64,000 nucleotides of DNA from Anaerolineales bacterium UBA6055 (GCA_002428985.1 DIYL01000015.1:372001-436000); one strand, 5' to 3'. Positions 54,120 through 62,760 are shown, numbered from the stretch's first letter. Notes: generated from the sequence alone by a model not told the origin. A program made the numbers and translations.

Positions 54120-54650
54120 TTAAATTTTGAGTTCACGTGCAACTCTTAATATTCCCACAATAGTCTTGCTGTCGGTAATATCTCCCTGTTCGATCATATC
54201 TAGCGCTTCTGCTATAGTTTTCCACTCAGATTCAACAAATTCATCCTTATCTTGTTTAAGCTCGGATTTCACTTGTTCTTTAGACCAATAGATATGAATA
54301 AACTCAGTAGTATAACCTGGCGCTGGATGTATGCCATGTAAATCAATCAAATCAAGAGGTTTATATCCAGCTTCTTCTTGTAGTTCACGGGTAGCACACA
54401 CTTGTGGTGATTCATTTGGTTCGAGTGTACCCGCAGGGATTTCCCACATTACTTTTCCAGCTGGAAGACGATACTGTTTTACGAGTAGGACACGGTTGTC
54501 TTTATCAGTCGCCACAACAGCCGCAGCACCACCATGATGCACAATTTCACGTTTACTGACATTACCATCCGGTAATTCAACATCATGTACCTTTAGATGA
54601 ACCACGCGTCCATCAAATATATCTTCTGTATGAATAATCGTTTCTTTCAT
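54120..54650 (-). CDS. NUDIX hydrolase, ADP-ribose pyrophosphatase-like
   Basis: ATG 54650 with GGGAGG 5 nt upstream gives 176 residues; the upstream in-frame start is not used. The NUDIX box is complete (G-x5-E-x7-REL-x-EE-x-G: GTLEPNESPQVCATRELQEE, then AGY). The N-terminal half (VKQYRLPAGKVMWEIPAG) and the PAPGYTTEFIHIYWS segment match ADP-ribose pyrophosphatases that hydrolyse ADP-ribose to AMP and ribose phosphate. The exact substrate is not certain. It is followed downstream by rplS with a separate promoter. Confidence 0.9.
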   Translation of the reverse strand: MKETIIHTEDIFDGRVVHLKVHDVELPDGNVSKREIVHHGGAAAVVATDKDNRVLLVKQYRLPAGKVMWEIPAGTLEPNESPQVCATRELQEEAGYKPLDLIDLHGIHPAPGYTTEFIHIYWSKEQVKSELKQDKDEFVESEWKTIAEALDMIEQGDITDSKTIVGILRVARELKI

Positions 54651-54667
54651 ACTACCTCCCAATAAAT

Positions 54668-54696
54668 GAAAAGAGGCGGTCATTTTCACCGCCCCT
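54668..54696 (-). terminator. intrinsic terminator after the LysM lipoprotein gene
   Basis: On the minus strand GGGGCGGT pairs with ACCGCCTC (one G-U) around a 7-nt loop, followed by TTTT. It lies about 25 nt past the LysM protein stop and before the NUDIX start. Confidence 0.7.
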
Positions 54697-54719
54697 ATCA
54701 AAAGTATGGCTAAGTTAAC

Positions 54720-56108
54720 CTAGGGTATCTGAAGAACATCACCCATTGTAATTTGATTGATGTTTGTAATACCGTTCAATATCGCCAATGCGTCGACCGT
54801 TGTACCAAAATTCTGTGCAATTTCGAATAATGTGTCATACTGTTGAACAGTATAAGTTCGGCTACTTGTTACAGGCGCAGCCCCTTGTGCCACAGCATTC
54901 GCTTGAATATCCGCTTGAGCATTATTTAAGATGTCTTGTTGAGCTGCTTGAGCAAGACCGTCCGTCGTCACTGTGCTATCACCAGCACCGGGTACCGCAG
55001 CTTGCGCTGAAGTTGTATCTGTTCCGCCGACACCAATATCTGCATTAGGGTCAATCGTTGCTGTTGGAACAGGAACTGATGTAGCTGGCGGACGGAAGCC
55101 AGTTGTACCACATCCTGGAATCGTTACACGTCGTCCGATTAAAATCAAACTTGGGTTCGTAATGCCACTAGCAGATGCCATCTCATTGACCGATACGCCA
55201 TAAGCAAGCGACAATTGGAACAGTGTTTCACCACGACGAATTTGATGTATACAATCAGCGCCGGGAACAATCACACCACCTTGTGGTAAAGCAGTCGGTT
55301 GTTGTTGAGTTAGTGGATCTATTGTTGCCGTTGGGGTCAGTGTTGGTGTTGTTCCAATACCTGCTTCAAATGCCTGTGTTGTTGCAACAGCTGCGGCGTC
55401 TTGCGTCAATTGTCCAATCAATGCAGTTGCTGTAAGTGAGAAAGTATCTGGGACTTCAGTAACTTCTTGGGCGATTGCTGTCCCACCTGGCACAGTATTG
55501 CCGACAACCACAATACCGCCCTCTGGCGTTGCGCTAGGTGTCAAGCGCAAAAACAGTGGATCAATTGTAATTGTTGCATTCGGCATATTTAACAAGGCTT
55601 GCTGTGTTGCAGGTAAATCTGGTGTTTGTGTTGGTTGTACCAATACCGGTGCATCCGTTGGTGTCTGCGATTGCATTAAGAAAATTGGGTCAATAGTTGC
55701 AGTCTCAGTCGGCAATACTAAAACAGGTTCATCTGTCGCTGTCTCAGTTGGTACTTCTAAAACGGGTTCATCTGTTGCCGTCTCAGTTGGTACTTCTAAA
55801 ACAGGTTCATCTGTCGCCGTCTCCGCAGGAAGCACAAGGACAACTTCTTCGGTTTCTTCAACCTCGAGGATGACTTCTTCAGTCTCTTCAACTTCTAATA
55901 TAACTTCTTCGGTTTCTTCAACCTCAAGCACAATTTCTTCAGTTGCTGTAGGTACAACAGGAACCGTTGCAACAGTTGAATCTGTCAATAATTCAGAAAC
56001 AGGTTGTGCCCCCACGCCCTCAGCAGAATCCCGAAAGCATGCGGTGGCTGTTAAGCTCAACACAATACACAGTATAATCAGATAATAGCGATTTCCACGT
56101 TTCGACAT
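54720..56108 (-). CDS. LysM-repeat lipoprotein with long acidic repetitive linker
   Basis: The 462-residue protein starts at ATG 56108 (a TTG lies just upstream) and has a lipoprotein-like signal (LSLTATACF, with Cys as the probable lipidation site). It is followed by a Glu/Thr-rich region with tandem repeats (EVEETEEVIL and VLEVPTETATDEP) and further TATIDP-type linkers. Two LysM domains follow: HQIRRGETLFQLSLAYGVSV and YTVQQYDTLFEIAQNFGTTV, the second at the C terminus. LysM domains bind peptidoglycan or chitin-type glycans. It probably tethers the membrane lipid to the wall. Its promoter and terminator make it a single-gene unit. Confidence 0.85.
   Translation of the reverse strand: MSKRGNRYYLIILCIVLSLTATACFRDSAEGVGAQPVSELLTDSTVATVPVVPTATEEIVLEVEETEEVILEVEETEEVILEVEETEEVVLVLPAETATDEPVLEVPTETATDEPVLEVPTETATDEPVLVLPTETATIDPIFLMQSQTPTDAPVLVQPTQTPDLPATQQALLNMPNATITIDPLFLRLTPSATPEGGIVVVGNTVPGGTAIAQEVTEVPDTFSLTATALIGQLTQDAAAVATTQAFEAGIGTTPTLTPTATIDPLTQQQPTALPQGGVIVPGADCIHQIRRGETLFQLSLAYGVSVNEMASASGITNPSLILIGRRVTIPGCGTTGFRPPATSVPVPTATIDPNADIGVGGTDTTSAQAAVPGAGDSTVTTDGLAQAAQQDILNNAQADIQANAVAQGAAPVTSSRTYTVQQYDTLFEIAQNFGTTVDALAILNGITNINQITMGDVLQIP
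55685..55950 (-). repeat. coding tandem repeats in the LysM lipoprotein
   Basis: Two repeat arrays lie side by side: about three units of 39 nt (13 residues, VLEVPTETATDEP) and about three units of 30 nt (10 residues, EVEETEEVIL). Units are nearly identical in DNA and should vary in copy number by slippage. Confidence 0.75.
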
Positions 56109-56152
56109 CAATCGGCTTCTCCTACCGGTCGTCCGTTAAGTAGTGCTACTCT

Positions 56153-56182
56153 ATTATACTGAACACTCATAGGATTCGACAA
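56153..56182 (-). promoter_or_regulatory. promoter for the LysM lipoprotein gene
   Basis: TTGTCG (56177-56182) and a perfect TATAAT (56153-56158) on the minus strand are 18 nt apart, about 45 nt upstream of the start codon. Confidence 0.6.
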
Positions 56183-56196
56183 ACGTAATTTGCAAG

Positions 56197-57300
56197 TTAT
56201 TCAGTTTTTAGTAACGGAACTTTAACTTCTACAGCCAAACCGGGGTTCGGTATACTATCAAAATTCAATTCGCAGTTATAAATACTCGTCAGCAATTTGA
56301 CGATTGCCAGACCCAATCCCATGCCTTGTTGCTCGAAAAACCATCTTTCGAATTGCATATAAGCCCCAATGGAATTGATGTCTTCGCGTGCTATACCACG
56401 CCCTTCATCTTTTACACACAAAATATAATAGTCATCCTCAACTCGCGTTGAAACATGAACCTTCTCACCATCTTGTGTGAATTTAAATGCGTTATCAACC
56501 AGTTCTTCTACAATTTTATTCAAATGTAGATCAAACATTTGTAGAGCACTTGCATCAACTAAATTCGTTTCAAGGTCGTTATGACGTCCATAATGATCAG
56601 CACGACTATAGACCTGCATTTCAATAATTGAAAGCGGCATCTCTAATTTCGCATCATCCACATTAATGATTGTTTGATTCCCGTTACGGGCAACTTCAAG
56701 TCTCGCATAAAATAGATAATTTTCCACCAACCGATACAAACGATGTGCCGCAACATTGATATGTTGTGACCAGTCTGTAATTAAATCCGGCTTGAGCGAT
56801 TGCGATTCAACTGTCAACATTTCAGAAAATCCGATAATCGTGTTAAGTGGCGTTCGCAATTCATGCGGTAGTGCCGTCATGATATTTTCTGCCATAGTAT
56901 CAATGCGTTTAGATGCCGCGCGTTCCAACTCTGCAATTTTCTCTAAACGAACACGAATGCTATCCAGTAACTCATTAACACGAAATGGCTTTGTTAAATA
57001 ATCATCAGCCCCTAAGACCATCCCATGCCGCATATCAACACGATCCGTTTTCGCAGTTAGAAATATAAATGGAATCGTAGCCGTATCTGGTGTGGAGCGT
57101 AAATCTTGTAGTACACCATATCCGTCCAACTCTGGCATCATAATATCGCATACAATTAAGTCTGGGTAAATCTGTCGTGCAAGATTCACACCAACAACGC
57201 CATTTTCTGCACCTTTTGTTTCATAACCCTCTAGGGTCAGCATTTCAACAACATCATCACGTAAATCTTTTGCGTCTTCAATCACAAGTATTTTGGTCAT
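56197..57300 (-). CDS. receiver-histidine kinase hybrid (response-regulator-like sensor kinase)
   Basis: The 367-residue soluble protein has an N-terminal receiver (Asp52 in IVCDIMMP; Thr in FLTAKT; Lys in YLTKPF), a HisKA segment with His146 (TALPHELRTPLNTIIGFSEM) and a HATPase_c domain with N box (EELVDNAFKFTQDGEKVHV), G1 (DEGRGIAREDI) and G2 (GMGLGLAIVKLL). A receiver before a kinase without membrane spans suggests a phosphorelay intermediate controlled by another kinase. No partner is adjacent. Confidence 0.9.
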   Translation of the reverse strand: MTKILVIEDAKDLRDDVVEMLTLEGYETKGAENGVVGVNLARQIYPDLIVCDIMMPELDGYGVLQDLRSTPDTATIPFIFLTAKTDRVDMRHGMVLGADDYLTKPFRVNELLDSIRVRLEKIAELERAASKRIDTMAENIMTALPHELRTPLNTIIGFSEMLTVESQSLKPDLITDWSQHINVAAHRLYRLVENYLFYARLEVARNGNQTIINVDDAKLEMPLSIIEMQVYSRADHYGRHNDLETNLVDASALQMFDLHLNKIVEELVDNAFKFTQDGEKVHVSTRVEDDYYILCVKDEGRGIAREDINSIGAYMQFERWFFEQQGMGLGLAIVKLLTSIYNCELNFDSIPNPGLAVEVKVPLLKTE

Positions 57301-57384
57301 CGAGTCACCCTCGATCTATCTCACTAATTTCCTACAATCATACCAATAAAAGTCATAATCTAACACAAAGATTGACATTTATAA

Positions 57385-58200
57385 CTAGATTATCCCACTA
57401 CTCACTAATATTAGTATCACAACACCAGCAATAATACGATAATATCCGAAGATTATGAAGCTGTTGCGTGAAATATACTTCAGTAACCAATCAATTGCAA
57501 ACCATGCAAACACGCCAGATAACACCGCCCCAAGCAGTAATAGGAACAAGTCATCACTCTGTAATTCATCTAAAGACCGGACTAATGTATATATACTGGC
57601 ACCGCCCAAAGTCGGTATCGCGAGGAAAAATGAAAACTCGGTCGCAATCCGTCGATTCATTCCAGATAGCATCCCACCGACAATCGACGCACCCGACCGT
57701 GACATACCCGGAATTAATGCCAAGACTTGCACCAACCCCACCATCAGTGCTTGACGAAACGTCACGTCTGTTATTTCACCATCGGTGCTATCAGTCGCAT
57801 TCCGAAAACGCGGTAAACGTTCCACAATCAAAAAGACAATACCACCAATAATTAACGAAATCGCTACGACTGTCGGCGAAAACAAAACCGCCTCAATTTG
57901 ATCATCAAACAATAATCCCATCCCTGCCGCCGGAACAAACGCGACAAAGATCAAAAACCAGAATTTACGAATCAGCGGATTTTCCCTGACCTCACGCGCA
58001 TGGGTTACAAATGTCGACCGATAATAGAAAATCACAGCAACAACCGCACCAATCTGGATGAAAATTTCGAATACTGCCCCCATCTCATTAAAATTTAAGA
58101 CTGATGTACCGACGATGAGATGCCCCGTAGACGAGATCGGTAAAAACTCGGTGATGCCTTCGATTAATGATAAGATGATGACCTTTATAATGTTTTCCAT
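57385..58200 (-). CDS. uppP: undecaprenyl-diphosphate phosphatase (UppP/BacA)
   Basis: UppP dephosphorylates undecaprenyl-PP to recycle the lipid carrier for wall and glycan synthesis, and confers bacitracin tolerance. The 271-residue membrane protein has the conserved segments LIEGITEFLPISSTGHLIV (12-30) and LALIPGMSRSGASIVGGML, with the catalytic Glu/Ser/Arg-type residues in them, and about 8 spans. The ATG at 58200 is reported. It is separated by about 80 nt from crcB. Confidence 0.95.
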   Translation of the reverse strand: MENIIKVIILSLIEGITEFLPISSTGHLIVGTSVLNFNEMGAVFEIFIQIGAVVAVIFYYRSTFVTHAREVRENPLIRKFWFLIFVAFVPAAGMGLLFDDQIEAVLFSPTVVAISLIIGGIVFLIVERLPRFRNATDSTDGEITDVTFRQALMVGLVQVLALIPGMSRSGASIVGGMLSGMNRRIATEFSFFLAIPTLGGASIYTLVRSLDELQSDDLFLLLLGAVLSGVFAWFAIDWLLKYISRNSFIIFGYYRIIAGVVILILVSSGII

Positions 58201-58276
58201 AACACCTCATGAAGATAAACCAAATAAATGCGAGGCGTATTGTACATCACACAGGGGATACTGCAATCGGATAATC

Positions 58277-58687
58277 TCACCCGCCAAATAATCGACCCGC
58301 GACCATCAAGCCCAACACCACACCCAACAAGCAGAGTCCATTTGTCACCAGTACATTGAGGATAAACGGCATCCAATTGCCATCTTGTGCCAGCACGAGG
58401 CTCTCATTAGCAAACGTCGAGAATGTGGTGAACGCCCCGAAGAATCCCGTCCCGACCAGCAATTTCACATTCGGCGACACCCCAACGCGCGACCCAAACC
58501 ACACACCGAATATCGCCAATCCAAACGACCCCAGTACGTTCACAACCAACGTCCCATAAGGAAACATGACCCAAGTAGGTAGTTGCCCTGCCCGTTTAAT
58601 CACAAATTCGTTTATCCACAAGGTCATCAAATACCGCGCATTTGCACCCAAGAAGCCACCCATGCCAACCCATAACAAATTTTGCAT
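58277..58687 (-). CDS. crcB: fluoride efflux channel CrcB/Fluc
   Basis: From ATG 58687 (an in-frame GTG lies at 58696) the product has 136 residues and four membrane spans. Key segments are MQNLLWVGMGGFLGANARYL, YGTLVVNVLGSFGLAIFG and GTGFFGAFTTFSTFANES, which carry the conserved Asn and Phe residues of the fluoride pore. It exports fluoride as an antiparallel dimer. No fluoride riboswitch is recognised upstream. A single copy is seen here; other bacteria often have two genes. Confidence 0.93.
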   Translation of the reverse strand: MQNLLWVGMGGFLGANARYLMTLWINEFVIKRAGQLPTWVMFPYGTLVVNVLGSFGLAIFGVWFGSRVGVSPNVKLLVGTGFFGAFTTFSTFANESLVLAQDGNWMPFILNVLVTNGLCLLGVVLGLMVAGRLFGG

Positions 58688-58790
58688 ATGTAACACCCAT
58701 CTATTTTTACCCCATGGCGCGCCCGTCTGACGGAGGGAACAGAGGCTAAAATATGTCTACGCCATATTTTTTGCCTACGGCAAACCGCCC

Positions 58791-59924
58791 TCAGTGTTCA
58801 GTAAGCGAGAAGGGGGACGAACAGATACGAAAACCACTAAAGTTGATACGACTGTGAGAAAAGTTGTAGTCGCGAGAGGACGAACGCGCATTATTGATAT
58901 TGCCTGACCACGACCCACCACGCAACACACGCAGACCATCAACCGACATATCTTCACGTCTATCATTTACCTGATAGGGATATGGTTTATATACACTGGC
59001 TATCCATTCCCAGACATTACCTGCCATATCCTGTGCCCCAACCCAAGATGCCCCCTTAGCACGACCACCAATTTCTGCTGTTGTCTTACCTGAATTGCCA
59101 CGATATACAACCAAATCAGGCTGAAAATCGTTCCCAAACGGGTAAATTAGATTATCAAGTCCACGCGCACTATATTCCCACTGTACCTCTGTCGGCAACT
59201 TCCAATTTTCACCGAGCCATTTCGCAAAGGCGTTACATTGATGCCATGTTACACCCACAACCGGATGGTTAATCTTTGTTTTATCCTCGTACGAATCTGG
59301 ATGCCAATCTGAAAACTCAGGTACGGTCACAGCACCGTTACTTGCATTAACCGCCTGTCGCCATTGTCCATTCGTAATCGGATGCCTACCGATCCAAAAC
59401 GGTTTATCAATCACCTGTTCATGTACAGGTCTTTCTCTCTTTGATATATCATTATCTCCCATCATAAAACGTCCACGTGGCACAAGGCACATGTCTAATT
59501 GCAGACCGTTGACTTCAAATGTGTGAATATAAGGTGTCCAGTCGCTGTTCTTTTTACCTTCAAAATTCCGCGCTCGTTCGATTGCATCTTGTAGGGGGTC
59601 ATGCTTAGTTGTACTGGATGAGGATGAGGCATGCCTCATCCCTACATCTGGGCTATTATTAGTTGCATCATCAACACCCAGTTTTTGTTCCAACGCCTCA
59701 TCCCGCCCATATTGCTTCACAAATTCCTCATAGGCATGGCGCGCGACTTCCGCCAACATGCTATTGCCTGCCATCAATTCGATATTTTTTCGGGCTTCAC
59801 CCTTTGCTTGCTCATCAAGTATTTGTGCTAAGCGTTTTTGGGCAGTTGGTGCAAAAATTTTATCCTTACTATCAATCACCTGTTGCAAGAAACTCATTGC
59901 TAGCGAATAATTTCCTGCTTGCAA
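58791..59924 (-). CDS. FGE/SUMF1-type (formylglycine-generating-enzyme-fold) protein, second part of a split TIR-FGE frame
   Basis: The frame from TTG 59924 gives 377 residues: an N-terminal helical/TPR-like stretch (AGNYSLAMSFLQQVIDSKDK), a Ser-rich linker, and a C-terminal FGE-sulfatase domain (LVPRGRFMMGDNDISKRERP; HPITNGQWRQAV; VVGVTWHQCNAFAKWLGE; AGNVWEWIASVYKPYPYQ; RVLRGGSWSGNINNARSSSR). Catalytic cysteines of true FGE are not clearly present (GFRICSS has one), so it is probably a ligand-binding or signalling version. It continues the frame of the upstream TIR gene, interrupted only by TAA at 59940. A 20-bp palindrome occurs in its linker. Confidence 0.82.
   Translation of the reverse strand: MQAGNYSLAMSFLQQVIDSKDKIFAPTAQKRLAQILDEQAKGEARKNIELMAGNSMLAEVARHAYEEFVKQYGRDEALEQKLGVDDATNNSPDVGMRHASSSSSTTKHDPLQDAIERARNFEGKKNSDWTPYIHTFEVNGLQLDMCLVPRGRFMMGDNDISKRERPVHEQVIDKPFWIGRHPITNGQWRQAVNASNGAVTVPEFSDWHPDSYEDKTKINHPVVGVTWHQCNAFAKWLGENWKLPTEVQWEYSARGLDNLIYPFGNDFQPDLVVYRGNSGKTTAEIGGRAKGASWVGAQDMAGNVWEWIASVYKPYPYQVNDRREDMSVDGLRVLRGGSWSGNINNARSSSRDYNFSHSRINFSGFRICSSPFSLTEH
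59622..59641. repeat. 20-bp perfect palindrome within the FGE-type coding sequence
   Basis: GGATGAGGCATGCCTCATCC is a perfect palindrome that encodes part of a low-complexity Ser/Asn-rich linker (GMRHAS). It resembles short mobile palindromic units such as REP/RPE-type insertions, but a single copy cannot establish that. The same GATGAGGC half-site occurs in the inverted repeat at 36038. Confidence 0.6.
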
Positions 59925-59939
59925 GGCTTCTTCCGCAAG

Positions 59940-60416
59940 TTAGATTGTCTCCACCGGATTGATGCTCGGTTTCGGTTCATCAGGGCGACTGATATCTGAT
60001 TTGTCATCAAAGTTACCCAAAGCAATTTGAACCCGTATCTCACCCAAACTATTGGCAACAATGCGCAAGGTTCGATCGAGGTTGTCCTCACCTATTTTAT
60101 GAAACTGTATCCGTTGTTTGCTAATTTCTCGCGGCGGTTTACACTCGCGCAACATCAGAGGTAATATCGGCTTATTCAGCGACAATGCGTAGCGGAATTC
60201 CGCTAAACAATAAATCGAGTCCACTGCTTGTGGCGACATCACAAAAATAAAGCATTCACAATCTTCAATTGCGCTCTGAATTGAATGCCACCAATCACTT
60301 GCAGGCACAATCTGTTTGTCCATCCATGCATCATGCCCATCTTCGTTTCGTAATTTTTGCCAGAGTTCGGTCACCCACGGCTTATCAAACCGCGAGTAGC
60401 TAATAAACAACTTCAT
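59940..60416 (-). CDS. TIR-domain protein, first part of a split TIR-FGE frame
   Basis: The 158-residue frame has a TIR-type fold: KLFISYSRFDKPWVTELWQK, a loop with HDAWMDKQI, and the region SIYCLAEFRYALSLNKPI with Glu73 at the catalytic position used by NADase TIRs. TIR domains in bacteria signal or consume NAD, often in immune-type systems. The C-terminal linker (RPDEPKPSINPVETI) ends at TAA 59940 and continues in the same frame as the FGE-type domain. A single TAA separates the two, so the original product was probably one TIR-FGE protein. Confidence 0.82.
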   Translation of the reverse strand: MKLFISYSRFDKPWVTELWQKLRNEDGHDAWMDKQIVPASDWWHSIQSAIEDCECFIFVMSPQAVDSIYCLAEFRYALSLNKPILPLMLRECKPPREISKQRIQFHKIGEDNLDRTLRIVANSLGEIRVQIALGNFDDKSDISRPDEPKPSINPVETI

Positions 60417-60767
60417 TTATAATTATCCTAATAACAGAAGTGTATACCCAGTCTATTATGACCCACCTACCCACCAAACACAATAAACACCTAAATCGCG
60501 ACCCTATGCTCACGTTATCAAGTCAATTTTGTGCTAGACTGACACAGCATGCTACGACACAATCATGTACAGGAGCATTGCACAAAAAAGTTTTTTCCTG
60601 TGCAAGTGCCAAACAAGGGTATGAATCACTGCAATAGCTTGGTATTTCTAGTCTAAGTGATTGGCACAAATATAAATTTCAATGGCACAAATTGCGCAAA
60701 TAACTCGCACCATGCACGATATTCTAAAAGCATGTAGACTTGGCACAGACTCACCAAAGGACGATTC
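60417..60767 (+). promoter_or_regulatory. 351-bp non-coding region with a long hairpin and repeated TTGGCAC motifs
   Basis: No convincing ORF is seen. A strong hairpin, TTGCACA-AAAAAA-G-TTTTTT-CC-TGTGCAA (about 60576-60605), lies in the middle. Four copies of TTGGCAC or near variants follow: one inverted in AGTGCCAAAC at 60605-60614, then direct copies at 60661-60667, 60683-60688 (TGGCAC) and 60740-60746. The region lies upstream of an MFS gene and downstream (divergent side) of the TIR gene. The motifs may form an operator. Confidence 0.4.
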
Positions 60768-62048
60768 ATGGACTATATTCGGCTCTTACGAAGCAACCCC
60801 GATTTTGCCAAGTTATGGGCAGCGCAAGTTGTCAGCTTATTAGGGGATTGGTTCAATACCATAGTTATCTCAGCCCTCATCGTGGTTTACACAGAGGGCA
60901 CAAATTATCAAGGCATCGCCGTCAGTGGTTATCTCATTGCCCGTCTGATTCCGCCACTACTGATGCGTCCCTATGCAGGTGTCCTTGCTGACCGCTTTGA
61001 TCGCAAACGCCTGCTTATCATCAGTGATGTGCTTCGCGCGATTGCTGTACTTGGCTTACTCATCGCAACACAAGGTCCCGAATATCTTCCTCTCATTTAC
61101 GTGTTTACCGTCCTACAATTTCTCATCGCATCCATTTTTGAACCCGCCCGTAATGCATTGATGCCAAGTGTTCTCTATCGAGATCAACTGGTCTTAGGGA
61201 ATACCCTCAGCAGTATCACATGGTCAGCCATGCTCGCCATTGGCGCGATCATTGGTGGCATTGTCGCCGAATTATTCGGGATACAAGTCGCCCTCATTAT
61301 CGACTCTGGTACATTCTTACTCTCCGCTGTTATTGTGATGACATTGACTGTCCCCGAAACCCCAAGCTCCGAAATCGGTGAAAAAGCCCGTGTTGTCCTC
61401 GACAAATCCAAGCGCACCTTTTTAGATGGTGTCCGCTATCTATTTAAGCATCCTGCGACAGCCGCTGCCATCTTCGTCAAGTCGGGTCTGAGCATCGGTA
61501 GTGTCGATGCGGTGCTTATCATTTATGGCACGCAACTCTTCGTCATCGGCGACCAAGGCACAACCTCACTAGCGATTTTATGGACGGCGTTTGGGGTCGG
61601 TTCGATTATTGGCCCAATTATCACCAACCGCTTTAGTGATGGTAGTGTCCGTGTCTTGCGCCGTCTTGTCATCGTTGGATTTATGATGGTTATCACAGGC
61701 TGGATTCTATGGGGATTATCGCCATCTCTTGAGCTAGCAGTTCTAGCAGTGATGGTTCGTGCAATGGGCGGATCAGTCAATTGGACATACAGCTCAGTCA
61801 TCATCCAGAAAATTGTCCCCGACGAATATCTCGGGCGCATGTTCTCACTCGATTTCGCTGGTTTCGAACTAGTACAAGGCATCAGTGCAATCACTGTAGG
61901 CATCTTAATTGATGCAGTAGGTACAGGTAACGTATCCGTGATTGTGCTCGGCACAGGAATTCTGTCATTCATTCCGTTTACAATTTGGATTTGGGCAGTG
62001 CAACAACTTGACAAACGCGAAGACGCCCTTACAAAAACACCCGCATAA
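60768..62048 (+). CDS. MFS transporter (MFS_3/EntS-like exporter family)
   Basis: The 426-residue protein has about 12 spans and the MFS loop signature between the second and third segments (AGVLADRFDRKRLLIISDVL). It begins with a cytosolic segment (DYIRLLRSNPDFAKLWAAQV), common in MFS_3 permeases and multidrug or siderophore exporters. The ATG at 60768 has AAAGGA upstream. The substrate is unknown. A B3/B4-domain gene starts 11 nt after its stop and is probably co-transcribed. Confidence 0.9.
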   Translation: MDYIRLLRSNPDFAKLWAAQVVSLLGDWFNTIVISALIVVYTEGTNYQGIAVSGYLIARLIPPLLMRPYAGVLADRFDRKRLLIISDVLRAIAVLGLLIATQGPEYLPLIYVFTVLQFLIASIFEPARNALMPSVLYRDQLVLGNTLSSITWSAMLAIGAIIGGIVAELFGIQVALIIDSGTFLLSAVIVMTLTVPETPSSEIGEKARVVLDKSKRTFLDGVRYLFKHPATAAAIFVKSGLSIGSVDAVLIIYGTQLFVIGDQGTTSLAILWTAFGVGSIIGPIITNRFSDGSVRVLRRLVIVGFMMVITGWILWGLSPSLELAVLAVMVRAMGGSVNWTYSSVIIQKIVPDEYLGRMFSLDFAGFELVQGISAITVGILIDAVGTGNVSVIVLGTGILSFIPFTIWIWAVQQLDKREDALTKTPA

Positions 62049-62058
62049 GGAGATTCTC

Positions 62059-62760
62059 ATGACAACATTTCAATATCATCCAGATATTATCGAAAACTAC
62101 CCAAACATCGTTGGTGGCGTGATTCTAGCGCGAGATATCCGTAATTCGCCCACCCCCGATGAGCTAAAAGCAGAGTATATTGCTGAGCAAGAAGCTGTTA
62201 AAACACGCATCGGCGACACACCTTTAAGTGAAATCCCATCACTCAGTGCATGGCGAAGCGCGATCAGTGCATTTGGCGTCTCACCAACCAAGTATCGTAG
62301 CGCTGCCGAAGCCCTCGCCCGTCGCCTAACGAAAAAAGGTGATATTCCCAGCATCAATACCTTTGTAGACCTGGGTAACCTCGTCAGTATCCGTTACAAC
62401 CTACCCGTCGCCATCTTCGACACCCGTGAAATTGAAGGCGCAGTAACCGTTCATTACGCAGACGGGAGCGAAGCATTCACAGAATTAGGTAGTAATGAGA
62501 TTATCTATCCAGAAGTGGGCGAAGTCGTATTTTCCGACGCAAAAAAGATGTGCATCGCACGTCGGTGGTGTTGGCGACAAAGCACAACGAGTGCCGCCAA
62601 TCCCGATACAACCAATGCGATCATCACAGTCGAAGCTCATCACGATAACGCATACAATGACATTCAAAATGCGGTCAATGATTTACTAAAGTTGTTTGAA
62701 ACATATTCTGGCGGGACATTCGAATCTGCGATATTAACTGCCGACAACCGTGCTACTTAG
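62059..62760 (+). CDS. B3/B4 domain protein (PheT-type editing-like domain)
   Basis: ATG 62059 with AAGGAG upstream gives 233 residues; the longer frame into the MFS gene is a shadow. The segment TKYRSAAEALARRLTKKGDI, then INTFVDLGNLVSIRYNLPVA matches the B3/4 domain found in the beta subunit of phenylalanyl-tRNA synthetase and as stand-alone proteins. In PheRS the fold helps to edit mischarged tRNA; the function of stand-alone forms is not well established, though amino-acid or aminoacyl-tRNA hydrolysis is plausible. It overlaps the convergent methyltransferase by 8 nt. Confidence 0.85.
   Translation: MTTFQYHPDIIENYPNIVGGVILARDIRNSPTPDELKAEYIAEQEAVKTRIGDTPLSEIPSLSAWRSAISAFGVSPTKYRSAAEALARRLTKKGDIPSINTFVDLGNLVSIRYNLPVAIFDTREIEGAVTVHYADGSEAFTELGSNEIIYPEVGEVVFSDAKKMCIARRWCWRQSTTSAANPDTTNAIITVEAHHDNAYNDIQNAVNDLLKLFETYSGGTFESAILTADNRAT

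Noticed and set aside
55498..56085. A 195-codon plus-strand ORF of Val/Ser/Gly repeats antisense to the LysM lipoprotein
   Set aside because: It is the reverse reading of the repetitive lipoprotein linker; it lacks a ribosome site and any known domain.
58688..58790. A fluoride riboswitch upstream of crcB
   Set aside because: The expected conserved core (including a CUGAUG-type segment and paired stems) was not found; only small hairpins are seen.
58791..58966. C-terminal FGE fold as a diversity-generating retroelement target with a variable repeat
   Set aside because: The fold is a common DGR target, but no reverse transcriptase, template repeat or accessory gene is visible in the window, and the codons are not obviously adenine-rich variable sites.
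60683..60697. A TGGCAC...TTGC pattern resembling a sigma-54 promoter upstream of the MFS gene
   Set aside because: The -24/-12 spacing is one base short, the wider region has repeated TGGCAC copies unrelated to a -12 element, and no RpoN-type activator is in the window.
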